From: Oceanicoccus sagamiensis
GTDB taxonomy: Bacteria > Pseudomonadota > Gammaproteobacteria > Pseudomonadales > Dasaniaceae
Reading direction: 5' to 3'
DNA length: 64,000 nucleotides
Assembly: GCF_002117105.1 (NCBI RefSeq)
Contig: NZ_CP019343.1
Coordinates: 682,001-746,000, forward strand
The notes beneath the pieces are model-generated. The model saw only the letters and a list, made by a program, of their open reading frames with translations. It made no database searches and was not told the origin of the DNA. Of the stretch, positions 17,998-27,759 are shown piece by piece (within the stretch, counting starts at the first letter, position 1; every line of letters starts with the position of its first letter). The translations under genes and the position numbers were made by a program.

Positions 17998-19080
17998 TTA
18001 CATAATCACCTGCGTATGCGGAAACCAGTGAGACCAAATGCCAAAAAATATCCCGTTATGGGTGGCAAGCTGCTCACCGGTTTGCGCATTGAGTAAACGC
18101 ACCACGCCGTCGTCATCGGCACTTATCATTAAGCTGTCTGGCCCCAGCTCAAACTGATAGCCATTATTGGCTTTGGCAAAATCCGGGTGGATGGCCACAG
18201 CTTCTGTACCATTATCATAACCGTAGATCATTGCCTTATGGTTCATGCGATTATCTGCCAGGCTTAAGGTGGGGAAGATAAACCCCTTCTCTGGATCAAA
18301 CTGATCTTTTAATGGCTGTTCAAACGCTTTTAAAGCCAGCTCATCTACCAGCCGATCAAAGGGGTAGAGAAATACCTGTGCTTCAGGGTAACGAGCTTTA
18401 GCCTGCCCCCATAGCATCATCGTGTTAGGGATAATATCGGGAGCATGATCGGTAAATTCCGACTGCATGGTAATTTGCTGCAAGGCGGTACCGTGGTTGT
18501 TATCTTTAAACAGTAAATTATTATGGGTTTGAGATAATACATTTAAGTCAGACTCACCCAAACCATAATCCCCCTCCACTACCATCGGCAAATTCGATAA
18601 ACCGCAAAAGGTCATTACAATCTCTTTGCCGTCCACCTGCCAACCGGCGATATGGGGAATTTGTAAATGTTCCCGTGGAAATATACGCACTGCATCGCCT
18701 TTAATTTCTACGGCATAGACTACGGTATCATCGCTAATCACCGCATCGGCTTCAGCTACGGAAAAAAACTGCGCGTCTTTTTGCTGGGTTGGGAATACCG
18801 ACTGCATCATATAGATTTCGATAAAGAAGGTGGTAAAAACACCCAGCGATGCCAGTGTCATTAACTTCCTGTTCCACTGCTGCCATTGAATACTGAGCAC
18901 CCACAGCCCCAGCAAAGCCAATATTTGCAAGCTGATATAAAGCGCCACATTATCGTAGTAATTTAATAACCAATCACGGGGCACATTAATCATCTGCCCT
19001 ATTTCGGTCATTAGCACAGCAAAGTAGATCGCTACAACAGCCAGTACGGCGGCATACAGATTAAACAGTGTTTTTTTCAT
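17998..19080 (-). CDS. DUF3179 family membrane-associated protein
   Basis: A 360-residue protein with about three N-terminal helices (LYAAVLAVVAIYFAVLM, VALYISLQILALLGLWVL, LMTLASLGVFTTFFIEI) and a C-terminal domain matching DUF3179: VVYAVEIKGDAVRIFP followed by VDGKEIVMTFCGLSN. The conserved Cys of the family's VTYCPL-type motif is present in MTFCGLSN. Function is unknown. It is convergent, with zero spacing, to the prepilin gene. Confidence 0.75.
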   Translation of the reverse strand: MKKTLFNLYAAVLAVVAIYFAVLMTEIGQMINVPRDWLLNYYDNVALYISLQILALLGLWVLSIQWQQWNRKLMTLASLGVFTTFFIEIYMMQSVFPTQQKDAQFFSVAEADAVISDDTVVYAVEIKGDAVRIFPREHLQIPHIAGWQVDGKEIVMTFCGLSNLPMVVEGDYGLGESDLNVLSQTHNNLLFKDNNHGTALQQITMQSEFTDHAPDIIPNTMMLWGQAKARYPEAQVFLYPFDRLVDELALKAFEQPLKDQFDPEKGFIFPTLSLADNRMNHKAMIYGYDNGTEAVAIHPDFAKANNGYQFELGPDSLMISADDDGVVRLLNAQTGEQLATHNGIFFGIWSHWFPHTQVIM

Positions 19081-19121
19081 GGGCTGAAATTATCGCGCAA
19101 TCAATTAAAAGATAAGTCTAG

Positions 19122-19604
19122 TTAAAAACGACGGCTGATAGCAATACCAAACACTTCAATAACTTCACCATCCACTTCATCCAGATCGAGAGTAGGTGCT
19201 ACGCCGTATTCGCCAATATGAAAATCATAGGATGCACTCACCCTGACCAGATCTTCAGTATGGCCATGGGAGCCATGGATACGCTCTTTGCCTGCACCAA
19301 GGCCAAAACGCCAATGATCATTAGGGTGCCAGTAACCGGCCAGATAATAGACGGACACACCATCACCGTCATGGGCCTGCGGGGTTCGCTCATAGGTTGC
19401 ACCCGCCCCCCAGCTGTTATTGATACGGTATTCATATTCCAGACCAATGGATAAGTTATTATCGCCATCACTATGGGTTACGCCGAAAATAATACCCGGC
19501 GTATGGTGTTTAAATTCGCCATTATCAGACGCTGCCTGTAAGGGCGTAGAACAAGATAGCGCAACAATAGCAGCCACTAATAACGTCTTTGACAAAAAAA
19601 TCAT
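19122..19604 (-). CDS. Small outer-membrane beta-barrel protein
   Basis: About 160 residues: signal peptide (MIFLSKTLLVAAIVALSCSTPLQAA), alternating amphipathic strands (NLSIGLEYEYRINNSWGAGATYER, WRFGLGAGKERI) and a terminal F (AISRRF), the usual outer-membrane insertion signal. The upstream extension to 19679 is ruled out because it crosses the sulfatase terminator. Charged His/Asp-rich loops (HDGDG, HGSHGHTED) might bind metal. Specific role unknown. Confidence 0.7.
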   Translation of the reverse strand: MIFLSKTLLVAAIVALSCSTPLQAASDNGEFKHHTPGIIFGVTHSDGDNNLSIGLEYEYRINNSWGAGATYERTPQAHDGDGVSVYYLAGYWHPNDHWRFGLGAGKERIHGSHGHTEDLVRVSASYDFHIGEYGVAPTLDLDEVDGEVIEVFGIAISRRF

Positions 19605-19637
19605 ATTGCTAAGCCATACAAAAAATATAAAGAAGGG

Positions 19638-19671
19638 CAAAAAAAAGAGCTGGATAACCAGCCCTTTTTTT
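19638..19671 (-). terminator. Terminator of the first sulfatase gene
   Basis: Stem GAGCTGG (19647-19653) / CCAGCCC (19658-19664) with one G-U pair, flanked by A- and T-runs on both sides. On the minus strand it follows the sulfatase stop by about 10 bp. Confidence 0.8.
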
Positions 19672-19680
19672 AGTGACAAC

Positions 19681-21357
19681 TTACATCATTGGCGCCTTTT
19701 GTTTAGTCAGGAAGGCTTTAACTGCCGCCTGCGACTCAGGACGTAAATTGGTAATACCGTCATAGGGAATACCGCGAGCAGGTCCCTCGTCAGGGAATTT
19801 TTGCTTACGCATCATATGGCGCTGAATAACACGCACAAACTCAGCACCACCCCATGCACCGACTTCTGTCGATACTGGCCATTCCTCACGGGTATCACGG
19901 TGTAGATCATAGAAGTTGGCACCAATCGGATTTTTACCCGGCGGAGGCACTTCCAGCTTCAGGTGTTCCTTAACCACGGCAGCCAGTTTATTACCGGTAT
20001 AAATCATCACATGGTCACGACGGCCCTTGGTTTCACCTAATAGCAGCAAGGCACTTTGGTCAACACCATCAATCAAACGGTCGGTAGGAATATTATCTTC
20101 TGCACTGGCCAGACGAGCCAGGGTAGTAAATAAATCACTCACCTGAAAAATATCCGAGACGATAGAATCCGCTTCAATCATACCCGGCCATTTAACAAAG
20201 GCATCTACCCGCACACCACCTTCAGTAGTATCCGCTTTACCGCCACGGAAAACCAAGGGTGTAAAACCACTACCTGGTGAGTACTTGGTAAAGTGGCCGT
20301 TGTCACCCATCAATACTAAAATCGTATTGTCAGCAACGCCCAGCTTTTCCATTTCAGCCATAATATCGCCAACCCACTTATCCAGTAGCTTAAGCTTTTC
20401 AACATAGGTACCACCATTGGGCGTTGTGTACTGGTCATAAGGAACACGGGCACCGGTTAATGGGTATAGAGGCCAGTACTGTAAGAAAAAGGGCTCATCT
20501 TTAGCAGCCAGCTTTTTCAAATGCTCCATCGCCTGGTCCTGATAGCGATAATTCATTTCTTCATACTTTTTCTCGTTCCAGCGCTCACCGGGCTTCATAT
20601 ACACTTCTTTTGGCTTGCCGCCTTTTTTAGCTTCTAACGCAGTCACCATGGCGGAAGCATCGGGGCGGAACCAGCGATCTTTGGTAAAGCGGCTGTCGTA
20701 ATTGTTTTCACCGATACCATAGGCGATTTCTTCATTGGCAGCGTCGTCATGAAAAATAGTTAACTGGCCCTGTTGATGCACAGGAAACGCCGCAAAATCA
20801 AAACCCTGGTTATGGGGCCAGGACTCGGCAATATCGCCCATATGCCACTTACCAATATGCACGGTGTTATAGCCGGCTTCTGATAACACTTCCGCTATGG
20901 TGACTTCTTTACCGGCCAAACCAAAACCGGCGATATCCACGGCGGTATCACCCATACCATTGCGGTGTGGCTGGCGCCCGGTCATCATGGCGACACGGGT
21001 GGGAGTACAGGAAGGCTCGGTATACATCCGGGAAATACGCATCCCTTCATTCGCCAGTTTATTCACATTGGGGGTTTCATAACCACGCAGGGCATTGAGC
21101 TCAGGGATACCCATATCACCATAGCCGATATCATCTACCAAAATATAAACAATATTTGGCGCCTTGCCGCCGTTCTTTTTCTTAAACTGGGCCAGCTTAT
21201 CATCTACGGCCTTGTCGTCTTTTTTCCATTGCTCGCCATGTTGCGCCTGCAATACATAGTATTCAGCATCATGGTTTAGCTTGGTCTCTGAGAAGGCCAA
21301 TGGCGATGCCGCCATAACGAGGCCTACTGCCGAAGCGAAGGTTTTCAATAATGTCAT
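19681..21357 (-). CDS. Exported arylsulfatase-like enzyme 1
   Basis: A 558-residue type I sulfatase. Signal peptide (KTFASAVGLVMAASPLAFS), metal-binding DD at 75-76 (ILVDDIGYG), and the maturation motif C117-T-P-T-R, whose Cys becomes formylglycine. Further catalytic features are HIGKWHMG and VLMGDNGHFTKY. It should hydrolyse a sulfate ester in the periplasm. ATG 21357 was chosen because AAGGAG lies seven bases before it. A paralogue lies at 25687. An AraC-type gene is divergent. No formylglycine-generating enzyme is in the window. Confidence 0.92.
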   Translation of the reverse strand: MTLLKTFASAVGLVMAASPLAFSETKLNHDAEYYVLQAQHGEQWKKDDKAVDDKLAQFKKKNGGKAPNIVYILVDDIGYGDMGIPELNALRGYETPNVNKLANEGMRISRMYTEPSCTPTRVAMMTGRQPHRNGMGDTAVDIAGFGLAGKEVTIAEVLSEAGYNTVHIGKWHMGDIAESWPHNQGFDFAAFPVHQQGQLTIFHDDAANEEIAYGIGENNYDSRFTKDRWFRPDASAMVTALEAKKGGKPKEVYMKPGERWNEKKYEEMNYRYQDQAMEHLKKLAAKDEPFFLQYWPLYPLTGARVPYDQYTTPNGGTYVEKLKLLDKWVGDIMAEMEKLGVADNTILVLMGDNGHFTKYSPGSGFTPLVFRGGKADTTEGGVRVDAFVKWPGMIEADSIVSDIFQVSDLFTTLARLASAEDNIPTDRLIDGVDQSALLLLGETKGRRDHVMIYTGNKLAAVVKEHLKLEVPPPGKNPIGANFYDLHRDTREEWPVSTEVGAWGGAEFVRVIQRHMMRKQKFPDEGPARGIPYDGITNLRPESQAAVKAFLTKQKAPMM

Positions 21358-21594
21358 TGTTTGGCTCCTTGATATTGTTATCTTTGGTACACGCATAATC
21401 CAGGGGTAAGGATAGCTCAGGCAAATAGACTCGTTCAGCCCATATTGCGCAAGCTGGCATTATCTGCAAAGATGGCTTTTGAAAACATCAAAAAATAAGA
21501 ATTCTGAGTTATTGGCCACTTAAATACAGGCCTCGACTGATAAAGTAATACATTATAGGTCAGTAACTTAGGCATAACCTGGGCAACAACGTCT

Positions 21595-22560
21595 ATGCAG
21601 AATCAGTTTTCATTTCTGGATGCCAGCTTTGATCAATTTGAACAATTGGCCGAAGTGGTTAAAGACTGGGACCTGGAGTTCCACCAGCTTTCGGCAACCA
21701 CCACCCGCCCCTCTCTCAGCCAACTGGCTACCCTGGAAAGCGTGATTAACCATGTACATGTAGGCTGTATCTTTGACCAACATGGTCATACACCGGCCGG
21801 TTTTAGAACCTTTGCGATTTTGGAAACCGACTCCCCGGCTATCAGCTTTCGCAACCAAACTGCTGACCCAAATTCGTTGATGATATTCCCGCAAGATAAC
21901 GAAATTGCTGCGGCGTCTCCCGCCAGCTTTAATGTTTATTCGCTATCGATAAAAACGGGGTTTTTACAGCATCAGATAGCCAATTTAACCGGGCTTGCAC
22001 CGGAGGATTTACTAGCCAAAGAAGGCGGCGTTTTTACCGGCTCCCCCGAAAGCATTCAAGCCCTGAGAATATTTATTCGCAACACCATAAAACAGGCAAA
22101 ATTATTGGCGGGCAAGCCCGCGCTATTGGCACAATTACTCACCATGCTGGATTTTGATCATCAGTTTGCAAACCATATTATTGATTGCCTGCTTAATTGC
22201 AAACAGCCCGCCGCTGGCCATTCATCTCATAAAATCCAGCAAGCGATTAATCAATCTATTGATATTATCCAACAGGAAAACCACGACCCGATTCCGGTTA
22301 AAGATCTGGCCAAACGGGTTGCTATTAGCCAAAGCTCATTGGAACACGGCTTTAAAAAACACTTTGGCGTTAACCCCAAGCAGTACCTTAAGTATACCCA
22401 GCTAAACCTGGTGAGAAATGCCTTATTAAGCGCCAACAGCAAAACCACCAAAGTTACCGATATAGCCAATCTATATGGCTTTTGGCATATGGGCCAGTTT
22501 GCCAGTGATTATAAAAACCTGTTTGGTGAACTACCCAAACAAACACTGAAAAGCCCCTAA
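21595..22560 (+). CDS. AraC-family transcriptional regulator 1
   Basis: A 321-residue regulator with a C-terminal double helix-turn-helix (IPVKDLAKRVAISQSSLEHGFKKHFG, then VTDIANLYGFWHMGQFASDYKNLFGELP) and an N-terminal cupin-like half with WDLEFHQL near residue 23. It is divergent from sulfatase 1 across a 237-bp gap and probably controls it. It is clearly paralogous to the regulator at 27760, which accompanies sulfatase 2. Confidence 0.88.
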   Translation: MQNQFSFLDASFDQFEQLAEVVKDWDLEFHQLSATTTRPSLSQLATLESVINHVHVGCIFDQHGHTPAGFRTFAILETDSPAISFRNQTADPNSLMIFPQDNEIAAASPASFNVYSLSIKTGFLQHQIANLTGLAPEDLLAKEGGVFTGSPESIQALRIFIRNTIKQAKLLAGKPALLAQLLTMLDFDHQFANHIIDCLLNCKQPAAGHSSHKIQQAINQSIDIIQQENHDPIPVKDLAKRVAISQSSLEHGFKKHFGVNPKQYLKYTQLNLVRNALLSANSKTTKVTDIANLYGFWHMGQFASDYKNLFGELPKQTLKSP

Positions 22561-22576
22561 ACCCGTTAACAACACC

Positions 22577-22637
22577 GTAGGGTGGATTATAATCCACCAA
22601 ATTTAGCGGGGTGGAGGTGGATTGTAATCCACCCTAC
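22577..22637. repeat. REP-like doublet, copy 5
   Basis: Left arm at 22577 with TATAAT centre, right arm 22616-22637 with GT at its centre. It follows the AraC gene end by 16 bp. Confidence 0.9.
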
Positions 22638-22727
22638 AGACTATTTTTCTGCTGCCAATAACGGATGATTTATTTAGCTGCTTTGCCTATACTTTCCTGA
22701 CAATAATGCAGGGCATGGGTAGCAAAT

Positions 22728-23189
22728 ATGAGTAACGAACAGGATTCGCAAGCAACACCCTCGCTGGTAATGAGTCGATCGAAAAAAATACTGCTTGGTT
22801 TAACGGCTATTGCCCTGGTCTATGGCCTATCTCTATTTGGTGAAATCCACGGCAAGGATATACCTGAAAGCTATTTCTCCAGTGGTTACCCTTCAATTCT
22901 TGGCTTATTAAACTCTGAGATATTTATGGGTTTAATCTTTTTGGTCACCATCGCTGTTTTCGTCTATGTGGCATATCTGCTGTGGGAACTCCATGAAGTC
23001 GCCGTCCATCGCGCAGAAGAGACCTCCAACCCGCATTTGCAATTAATCTTTGCGCTGTCTTTATGCGGCCTGTTTATTGATAAAACCTGGTGGGTACTGG
23101 CCGTGATTCTCTCATTTACCAGCTGGGAGATTATTGGCACCAGCCTGAGCAATATAATCCAGCGAGGCGTTAAGGGAGACCAGCCATGA
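22728..23189 (+). CDS. Three-helix inner-membrane protein, partner of the HlyD-type protein
   Basis: A 153-residue protein with about three hydrophobic helices (ILLGLTAIALVYGLSLFG, EIFMGLIFLVTIAVFVYVAYLLWEL, WWVLAVILSFTSWEIIG). I do not recognise the family. Its stop overlaps the start of the membrane-fusion protein gene (ATGA), indicating coupled translation. This parallels the DUF3302/HlyD pairing of the module at 24284-25506. Confidence 0.7.
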   Translation: MSNEQDSQATPSLVMSRSKKILLGLTAIALVYGLSLFGEIHGKDIPESYFSSGYPSILGLLNSEIFMGLIFLVTIAVFVYVAYLLWELHEVAVHRAEETSNPHLQLIFALSLCGLFIDKTWWVLAVILSFTSWEIIGTSLSNIIQRGVKGDQP

Positions 23190-24175
23190 AAGAGATTATG
23201 CTGCCCTATATTTTTATTGTCTGGTTATTGGTGAAGCTGGGAATTGTGCAATGGAATCTTCGCAACGCCGTTATTATTGTCGGCATTGGTGCCTTCTTAT
23301 CATTTACTTTATTTGCCTCCCACCGTTTCTGGTCACCAGCAGATTTAACCGACAGCTCTACCATTAAAGCGCCCCATGCAGTACTTAGCCCTCTGGTCGG
23401 TGAGCAAATAAAAAGTATTCATGTGGTTCACAATCAAAAAGTTAAACAGGGCGATCTGATTTATCGCTTGGAAAGTGCAACACCCGATAACACCACTGAA
23501 AGCCTAAAAGCCGAAATTGCTCAACAGGAAACCTTAATCGCTCAATACAAGCGAGATATTCAGCGTATATTAAAAGCGCCTGACACCTTTACTCAGCGCG
23601 ATGAAGAGAGGATAAAAACGGAAAAGGCCAATGCCAAACTGGAAATAGAACGATTACAGGCCGAGTTAAAACAGGCTGCCTTTGAAGAATCTCAAACTAT
23701 TTTAGTAGCCCCTTTTGATGGCCAGGTATCTATTGCCAATATCGCCGTTGGTTCACGTCTTGGCAATATGCATATTTATGATACCAGCCGAAAGTTTTTG
23801 GAGATGCGTATCCCTGAGCAGTCTTATCGCTATATTGAGAAAGGCCAATTTGCGGAATTTTTTCTTGCCACACATCCCGGTGAAATTTTCAGAGGCAGAG
23901 TGCATAGCCTGAGAACAGGGACCGGTGAAGCGATGGTATCACCCCGTGCCGCTGATCAGCAGGTGCGCCAGCATGTGGGTAGAAATACCGGTAGCCAGGG
24001 GCGTACTGTGATTATCGAGTTTATTGAACCGGAAGGTTATAACTTGCCGATAGGGGCTACGGGCTCGGCTTGGATATCCGCTAATAAACCGCATCCGCTG
24101 TTGGGGTTTATGGATATTATTGGTGCGGCTACCGTTCGGCTAAAATCTTATAAAGCCTATTTAAGTGCCCTGTAA
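23186..24175 (+). CDS. HlyD/EmrA-type membrane fusion protein 1
   Basis: A 329-residue periplasmic adaptor. An N-terminal anchor (AVIIVGIGAFLSFTLFA), a lipoyl half-motif (VLSPLVGEQIKSIHVVHNQKVKQGDLIYRLE), a coiled-coil hairpin (about 110-165), the second lipoyl half (LVAPFDGQVSIANIAVGSRL) and beta-barrel follow the family order. Such proteins bridge an inner-membrane transporter to an outer-membrane channel, but none is adjacent. A hairpin ends the transcript. Confidence 0.85.
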   Translation: MKEIMLPYIFIVWLLVKLGIVQWNLRNAVIIVGIGAFLSFTLFASHRFWSPADLTDSSTIKAPHAVLSPLVGEQIKSIHVVHNQKVKQGDLIYRLESATPDNTTESLKAEIAQQETLIAQYKRDIQRILKAPDTFTQRDEERIKTEKANAKLEIERLQAELKQAAFEESQTILVAPFDGQVSIANIAVGSRLGNMHIYDTSRKFLEMRIPEQSYRYIEKGQFAEFFLATHPGEIFRGRVHSLRTGTGEAMVSPRAADQQVRQHVGRNTGSQGRTVIIEFIEPEGYNLPIGATGSAWISANKPHPLLGFMDIIGAATVRLKSYKAYLSAL

Positions 24176-24178
24176 ATA

Positions 24179-24204
24179 ACAAAGGCCCCACCGGAGCCTT
24201 TGTT
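24179..24204 (+). terminator. Hairpin after the first HlyD gene
   Basis: Perfect 8-bp stem ACAAAGGC / GCCTTTGT with a 9-base loop directly after the stop codon; the T-run is short (TTTGTTG), so termination may be weak. Confidence 0.55.
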
Positions 24205-24267
24205 GTAGGGTGGATTATAATCCACCAAACCCTGCCTTCCAAACTGGTGGATTATAATCCACCCTAC
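24205..24267. repeat. REP-like doublet, copy 6
   Basis: Both arms carry the TATAAT centre; ends GTAGG (24205) and CCTAC (24267). It lies between the two convergent HlyD genes. Confidence 0.9.
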
Positions 24268-24283
24268 GCGGAGTTAGGTTTTA

Positions 24284-25276
24284 CTAAGGCGATGTTAAAT
24301 AAGCCAACCAGGCACTCATTCTTAAAGCCACCTTACTAATCACATGTACTGGCTTACCCGCATCGGTATACACCGCCATTGTTGCTCCGGCACCCTGGGG
24401 TAATTGGCTGGCAAACGCACTGTCATCCAGACTCACCCAAACAGCCCAGCGATCGGTGATTGGTGTACCTGTCAATGTCGGTAACTGGCTACTGGCCGAA
24501 GCCTGAGCCTGACCACCAGCCTTGCCTAACCGGCTGATTTTGCCACCAAACACCTGACCGGGGATTGAGCTAAAAACCACTTCAACTTCATTGCCCGGCT
24601 CAATTCGCCTAATAGCACTCTGACTAAAGCTGGCTATAAGTTCGGTGCTTTCATTAGAGATAAAAGCCAGCGATGAACCGGCCGGAACAGTGGTAACAAA
24701 AGAACCTTCACGCACTTGTACATTGGCCGCATAGCCATTGGAAGGCGCCCTAACCTCGGTTTCTGCCAACTGCCATTGCGCATTATCTAACTGTGCCTGA
24801 GTGGCCTCAATAGCAGCCGCAGCAGCATCGCGTTCAGCAATCCAGATATCCAAATCAAGTTGTGAGGCCGCCTTTCTAGCCACCAGGTTTTCTGCACGAT
24901 CAACATTGATTTGCGCCAAACGCAGCTGCGCACCCTGCTGCTCCAACTGTGACTGCAATTGGCGAACATTAAACTCAAAGGGGGTTGGGTCTATACGGTA
25001 TAACAGGTCTCCCTCTTGCATAGCCTGCATCGACTGCACCGGCACTTCAACTAGCTGACCTTTAACGTTAGGTACAATGGGAATAATATAACGAAAGACT
25101 CGGGCATCAGCGCTAATCGGCGAAAAGGTATACCAACTAAAAACAATCGCAGAAATTAACACCACACCAACACCAGCAAAGGCAGAAATATTGCCGGTAG
25201 TTTTTTTAAGCCATGCCATTTTATTAAAAATAACAATATATAAGGCTGAATAGCAGATAATAATAAAGGCAATCAT
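24284..25276 (-). CDS. HlyD/EmrA-type membrane fusion protein 2
   Basis: A 330-residue adaptor with one or two N-terminal helices ([37 protein letters not shown]), lipoyl half [29 protein letters not shown], an Ala/Gln-rich coiled coil (about 110-165), and [21 protein letters not shown] as the second lipoyl half. It resembles the YiaV/YibH type. Its ATG overlaps the end of a DUF3302 gene (ATGA-type). No transporter is adjacent. Confidence 0.87.
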   Translation of the reverse strand: MIAFIIICYSALYIVIFNKMAWLKKTTGNISAFAGVGVVLISAIVFSWYTFSPISADARVFRYIIPIVPNVKGQLVEVPVQSMQAMQEGDLLYRIDPTPFEFNVRQLQSQLEQQGAQLRLAQINVDRAENLVARKAASQLDLDIWIAERDAAAAAIEATQAQLDNAQWQLAETEVRAPSNGYAANVQVREGSFVTTVPAGSSLAFISNESTELIASFSQSAIRRIEPGNEVEVVFSSIPGQVFGGKISRLGKAGGQAQASASSQLPTLTGTPITDRWAVWVSLDDSAFASQLPQGAGATMAVYTDAGKPVHVISKVALRMSAWLAYLTSP

Positions 25277-25506
25277 TGCTGTACCTCCGCTTGTGCCAAG
25301 GGCTTGGTCTTGGCCCAGACCAGCGCTACAAACCAGCCTATGCCCAGAGTCAGTAAGCCAATCCAGGCCAGGGTTGCTATGGCATCAACCTGCGGATGAC
25401 CGCGCTCTCGGGCGATATTGCCTGGAATATTACCGATGACTACGACCAGCGCAATGCCAGCGGCCACGAGTATCAGTAAGACAATCATTGCAAAAATATC
25501 CAGCAT
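25273..25506 (-). CDS. DUF3302 small membrane protein (YiaW/YibI type)
   Basis: A 77-residue protein with two helices ([21 protein letters not shown] and [22 protein letters not shown]) linked by [18 protein letters not shown], which matches the DUF3302 family. In enterobacteria DUF3302 proteins (YiaW, YibI) are encoded next to HlyD-type proteins, exactly as here with an overlapping junction. Confidence 0.8.
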   Translation of the reverse strand: MLDIFAMIVLLILVAAGIALVVVIGNIPGNIARERGHPQVDAIATLAWIGLLTLGIGWFVALVWAKTKPLAQAEVQQ

Positions 25507-25551
25507 AGGGATTCCTCTTAAACATTATCATTTCCGCTACCGCCTAAACAG

Positions 25552-25621
25552 GTAGGGTGGATTATAATCCACCTGCTTTTAATATTCTGGACTGGTTTTG
25601 GTGGATTGCAATCCACCCTAC
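25552..25621. repeat. REP-like doublet, copy 7
   Basis: Left arm TATAAT centre, right arm (25600-25621) GC centre. It lies between the DUF3302 start and the sulfatase 2 terminator. Confidence 0.9.
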
Positions 25622-25644
25622 GAAAATGACGGTATGAAAGTTAT

Positions 25645-25669
25645 AAAAAAGCCCTCAGGGTTGAGGGCT
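25645..25669 (-). terminator. Terminator of the second sulfatase gene
   Basis: Stem GCCCTCA (25651-25657) / TGAGGGC (25662-25668), four-base loop, followed on the minus strand by TTTTTT. It lies 18 bp past the sulfatase stop. Confidence 0.85.
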
Positions 25670-25686
25670 TTGTCGTTCAATCCATA

Positions 25687-27330
25687 CTAGTGCCAGGACA
25701 TAAAGGTATCGATGGTTTCCTGGGTTTCAGGTCGCAGGTTCTCAATACCTACATAAGGCTTTCCTTTACCTAATTTGTTATGCGGGTTTTTCATAATCGC
25801 CATCATATGGCGCTTGGCCATATCCTGAAAGCTGGCACCGGTCCATAGCGAGTGACCAATTTGCTTGTGCTGTTCACGGGGGTCTCGGAGGATATTATAA
25901 ACACCGGCTGCTGCTGCAGGCATACCCGGCCCAGGCAGGTGCATTTTCCATTCCTGCTTCACAATGGATTTCAACACTTCATTCTCATAGATATAGACCC
26001 AATCACGACGACCGCGTTTCTCACCATTCAGCAATAACGCTGTTTGGTCGATACCATCGATTACCCGATCACGGGGAATATACTTCTCTGCCTGAGCAAT
26101 ATTGGCAAAGGTAGTGAACAAGTCAGACACATGCACAATATCTGCCGCCGAGCTTCCGCCTTCAACAGCACCGGGCCAGCGCACATAAGCATCAACCCGC
26201 ACACCGCCTTCTAAATGGTCAGTTTTACCACCGCGGTAAATCAGCTGGCTCATACCTGAGGTGCCTTCGTAGTGATACATCAAACCGTTATCCGCCATAA
26301 ATACCACCAGCGTATTGTCAGCAATACCTAGACGATCAACTTCGGCAATAATCTCACCAAACCAGTCATCTAACACTTCCAGTTTATCAGCCATAAAACC
26401 GCCATTGCGCGAACGGGCCTGTTCAGGATGGACAAAATTCAGTGGGTATAGCGGCCAGTACTGCAAGAAGAAAGGCTCATCATCTTTAGCCAGTTTCTGT
26501 AACTGCTCAATGGTCTGACGCTGGTAACGCTCATTCATGCGCTCGTAATGAGCCTGAGTCCAGGTTTCTCCAGCCTTTAAATCAATCTCGCGAGCCTTGC
26601 CGCCTTTTTTCGCTTCAACACCCGTCACCAAACCATTCGGTTTAAACTTTTTATCCAGCGCCATATCGTTAGACTGAGTACCGTTGTACCAGCCCAGCAA
26701 GTTATTGGCCCGGGCTGATTCAGGGCTCATTAACGCTAATTGCACCTGCTGGTGCAGCGGGAAAGCGGCATAATCAAAGCCCTGGTTATGAGGATAGGAT
26801 TCCTCAATATCACCCTGATGCCACTTACCGATATGAGCCGTGTTATAACCGGCTTTAGACAACACCTCGGCGATAGTCACTTCATTTTTACCCAAGCCCT
26901 CACCCACCAATGCCACTTTTACTTCTTTAATACCGGTGCGCACCGGATGACGGCCAGTCAAAAAGGCCGCACGAGTTGGCGTACAGGAAGGTTCGGTATA
27001 CATACGGTTAAGCGACATACCCTGCCTGGCAAACTCATTGATATTGGGGGTTTTGATACCCATCACATCATTTAATGCAGGCTTACCCATTTGGCCGAAG
27101 CTAACATCATCAATCAAGACATAGAGAATATTAGGGCGCTTGCCACCATTCTTTTTGCGGATTTCAGCCAGCTTGGACTCAACCTGCTTGTCTTCTTTCT
27201 GCCAGGCATCTTTATATTGCGCTTCAACAAAATAGTATTCACCATCGTGAATAATATCTTTGGCGCTCACCTGCACAGCGATAAGACCAGATACCGCTGC
27301 CAGTAATAGCTTTTTAAAGGGTTTGTTCAT
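25687..27330 (-). CDS. Exported arylsulfatase-like enzyme 2
   Basis: A 547-residue sulfatase, a close paralogue of the one at 19681. Signal peptide (KKLLLAAVSGLIAVQVSA), metal-binding DD at 74-75 (LIDDVSFG), maturation motif C116-T-P-T-R, then HIGKWHQGDIEESYPHNQGF. The GYGD of paralogue 1 is GFGQ-like here (VSFGQ), so the two may differ in substrate. TGGAG lies six bases before the ATG. A ribbon-helix-helix-like gene is 41 bp upstream on the same strand, and an AraC gene is divergent beyond it. Confidence 0.92.
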   Translation of the reverse strand: MNKPFKKLLLAAVSGLIAVQVSAKDIIHDGEYYFVEAQYKDAWQKEDKQVESKLAEIRKKNGGKRPNILYVLIDDVSFGQMGKPALNDVMGIKTPNINEFARQGMSLNRMYTEPSCTPTRAAFLTGRHPVRTGIKEVKVALVGEGLGKNEVTIAEVLSKAGYNTAHIGKWHQGDIEESYPHNQGFDYAAFPLHQQVQLALMSPESARANNLLGWYNGTQSNDMALDKKFKPNGLVTGVEAKKGGKAREIDLKAGETWTQAHYERMNERYQRQTIEQLQKLAKDDEPFFLQYWPLYPLNFVHPEQARSRNGGFMADKLEVLDDWFGEIIAEVDRLGIADNTLVVFMADNGLMYHYEGTSGMSQLIYRGGKTDHLEGGVRVDAYVRWPGAVEGGSSAADIVHVSDLFTTFANIAQAEKYIPRDRVIDGIDQTALLLNGEKRGRRDWVYIYENEVLKSIVKQEWKMHLPGPGMPAAAAGVYNILRDPREQHKQIGHSLWTGASFQDMAKRHMMAIMKNPHNKLGKGKPYVGIENLRPETQETIDTFMSWH

Positions 27331-27371
27331 AGTTGGCTCCAGTTTAGAGATATTATCTGCTGTTTAAGTTG

Positions 27372-27581
27372 CTAATTATTATCTATTTTTGAGGTAGTAC
27401 GAAGGCCGTGCATTAAAAGATCATAAGCCGTGGCGGAGAGTGATTTATTATCCGCACTAGCCAGTTGCGACATACGGTCAAACTCGGCTTCAGTCACAAA
27501 GGTGACCAGACGGTGAGAACGCACCAGCTCAGTAGGGCCTGCTGGTCTGCCGCGCTGTAATTTATTATCTAATGTTCCCAT
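27372..27581 (-). CDS. Small ribbon-helix-helix-like protein
   Basis: A 69-residue protein: basic N-terminus (KLQRGRPAGPTE), a strand-like HRLVTFVTEAEFDRM, then two helices ending LSATAYDLLMHGL. The pattern fits a ribbon-helix-helix DNA-binding protein. AAGGTG precedes the ATG by five bases. It sits just upstream of sulfatase 2 on the same strand and may regulate it. No toxin gene is next to it. Family assignment is by pattern only. Confidence 0.6.
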   Translation of the reverse strand: MGTLDNKLQRGRPAGPTELVRSHRLVTFVTEAEFDRMSQLASADNKSLSATAYDLLMHGLRTTSKIDNN

Positions 27582-27759
27582 TTGAACACCTTCTTATATA
27601 TAAACCTTTATGCCGCAACGCCACCGGGCTTGATTTTACTGGTCAGGTTATATAGTTTTGGCTCTGTGCAACATCACAAATGCGCCAATTTACTGTGACA
27701 CAAAAATAATTAGCCCTTACAAAACCGGGCTTTATAGAATAATCACCTGGTAACAACCT

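Noticed and set aside
27372-27581. Antitoxin of a toxin-antitoxin pair
   Set aside because: The ribbon-helix-helix-like protein has no small toxin gene next to it; the downstream gene is a sulfatase.
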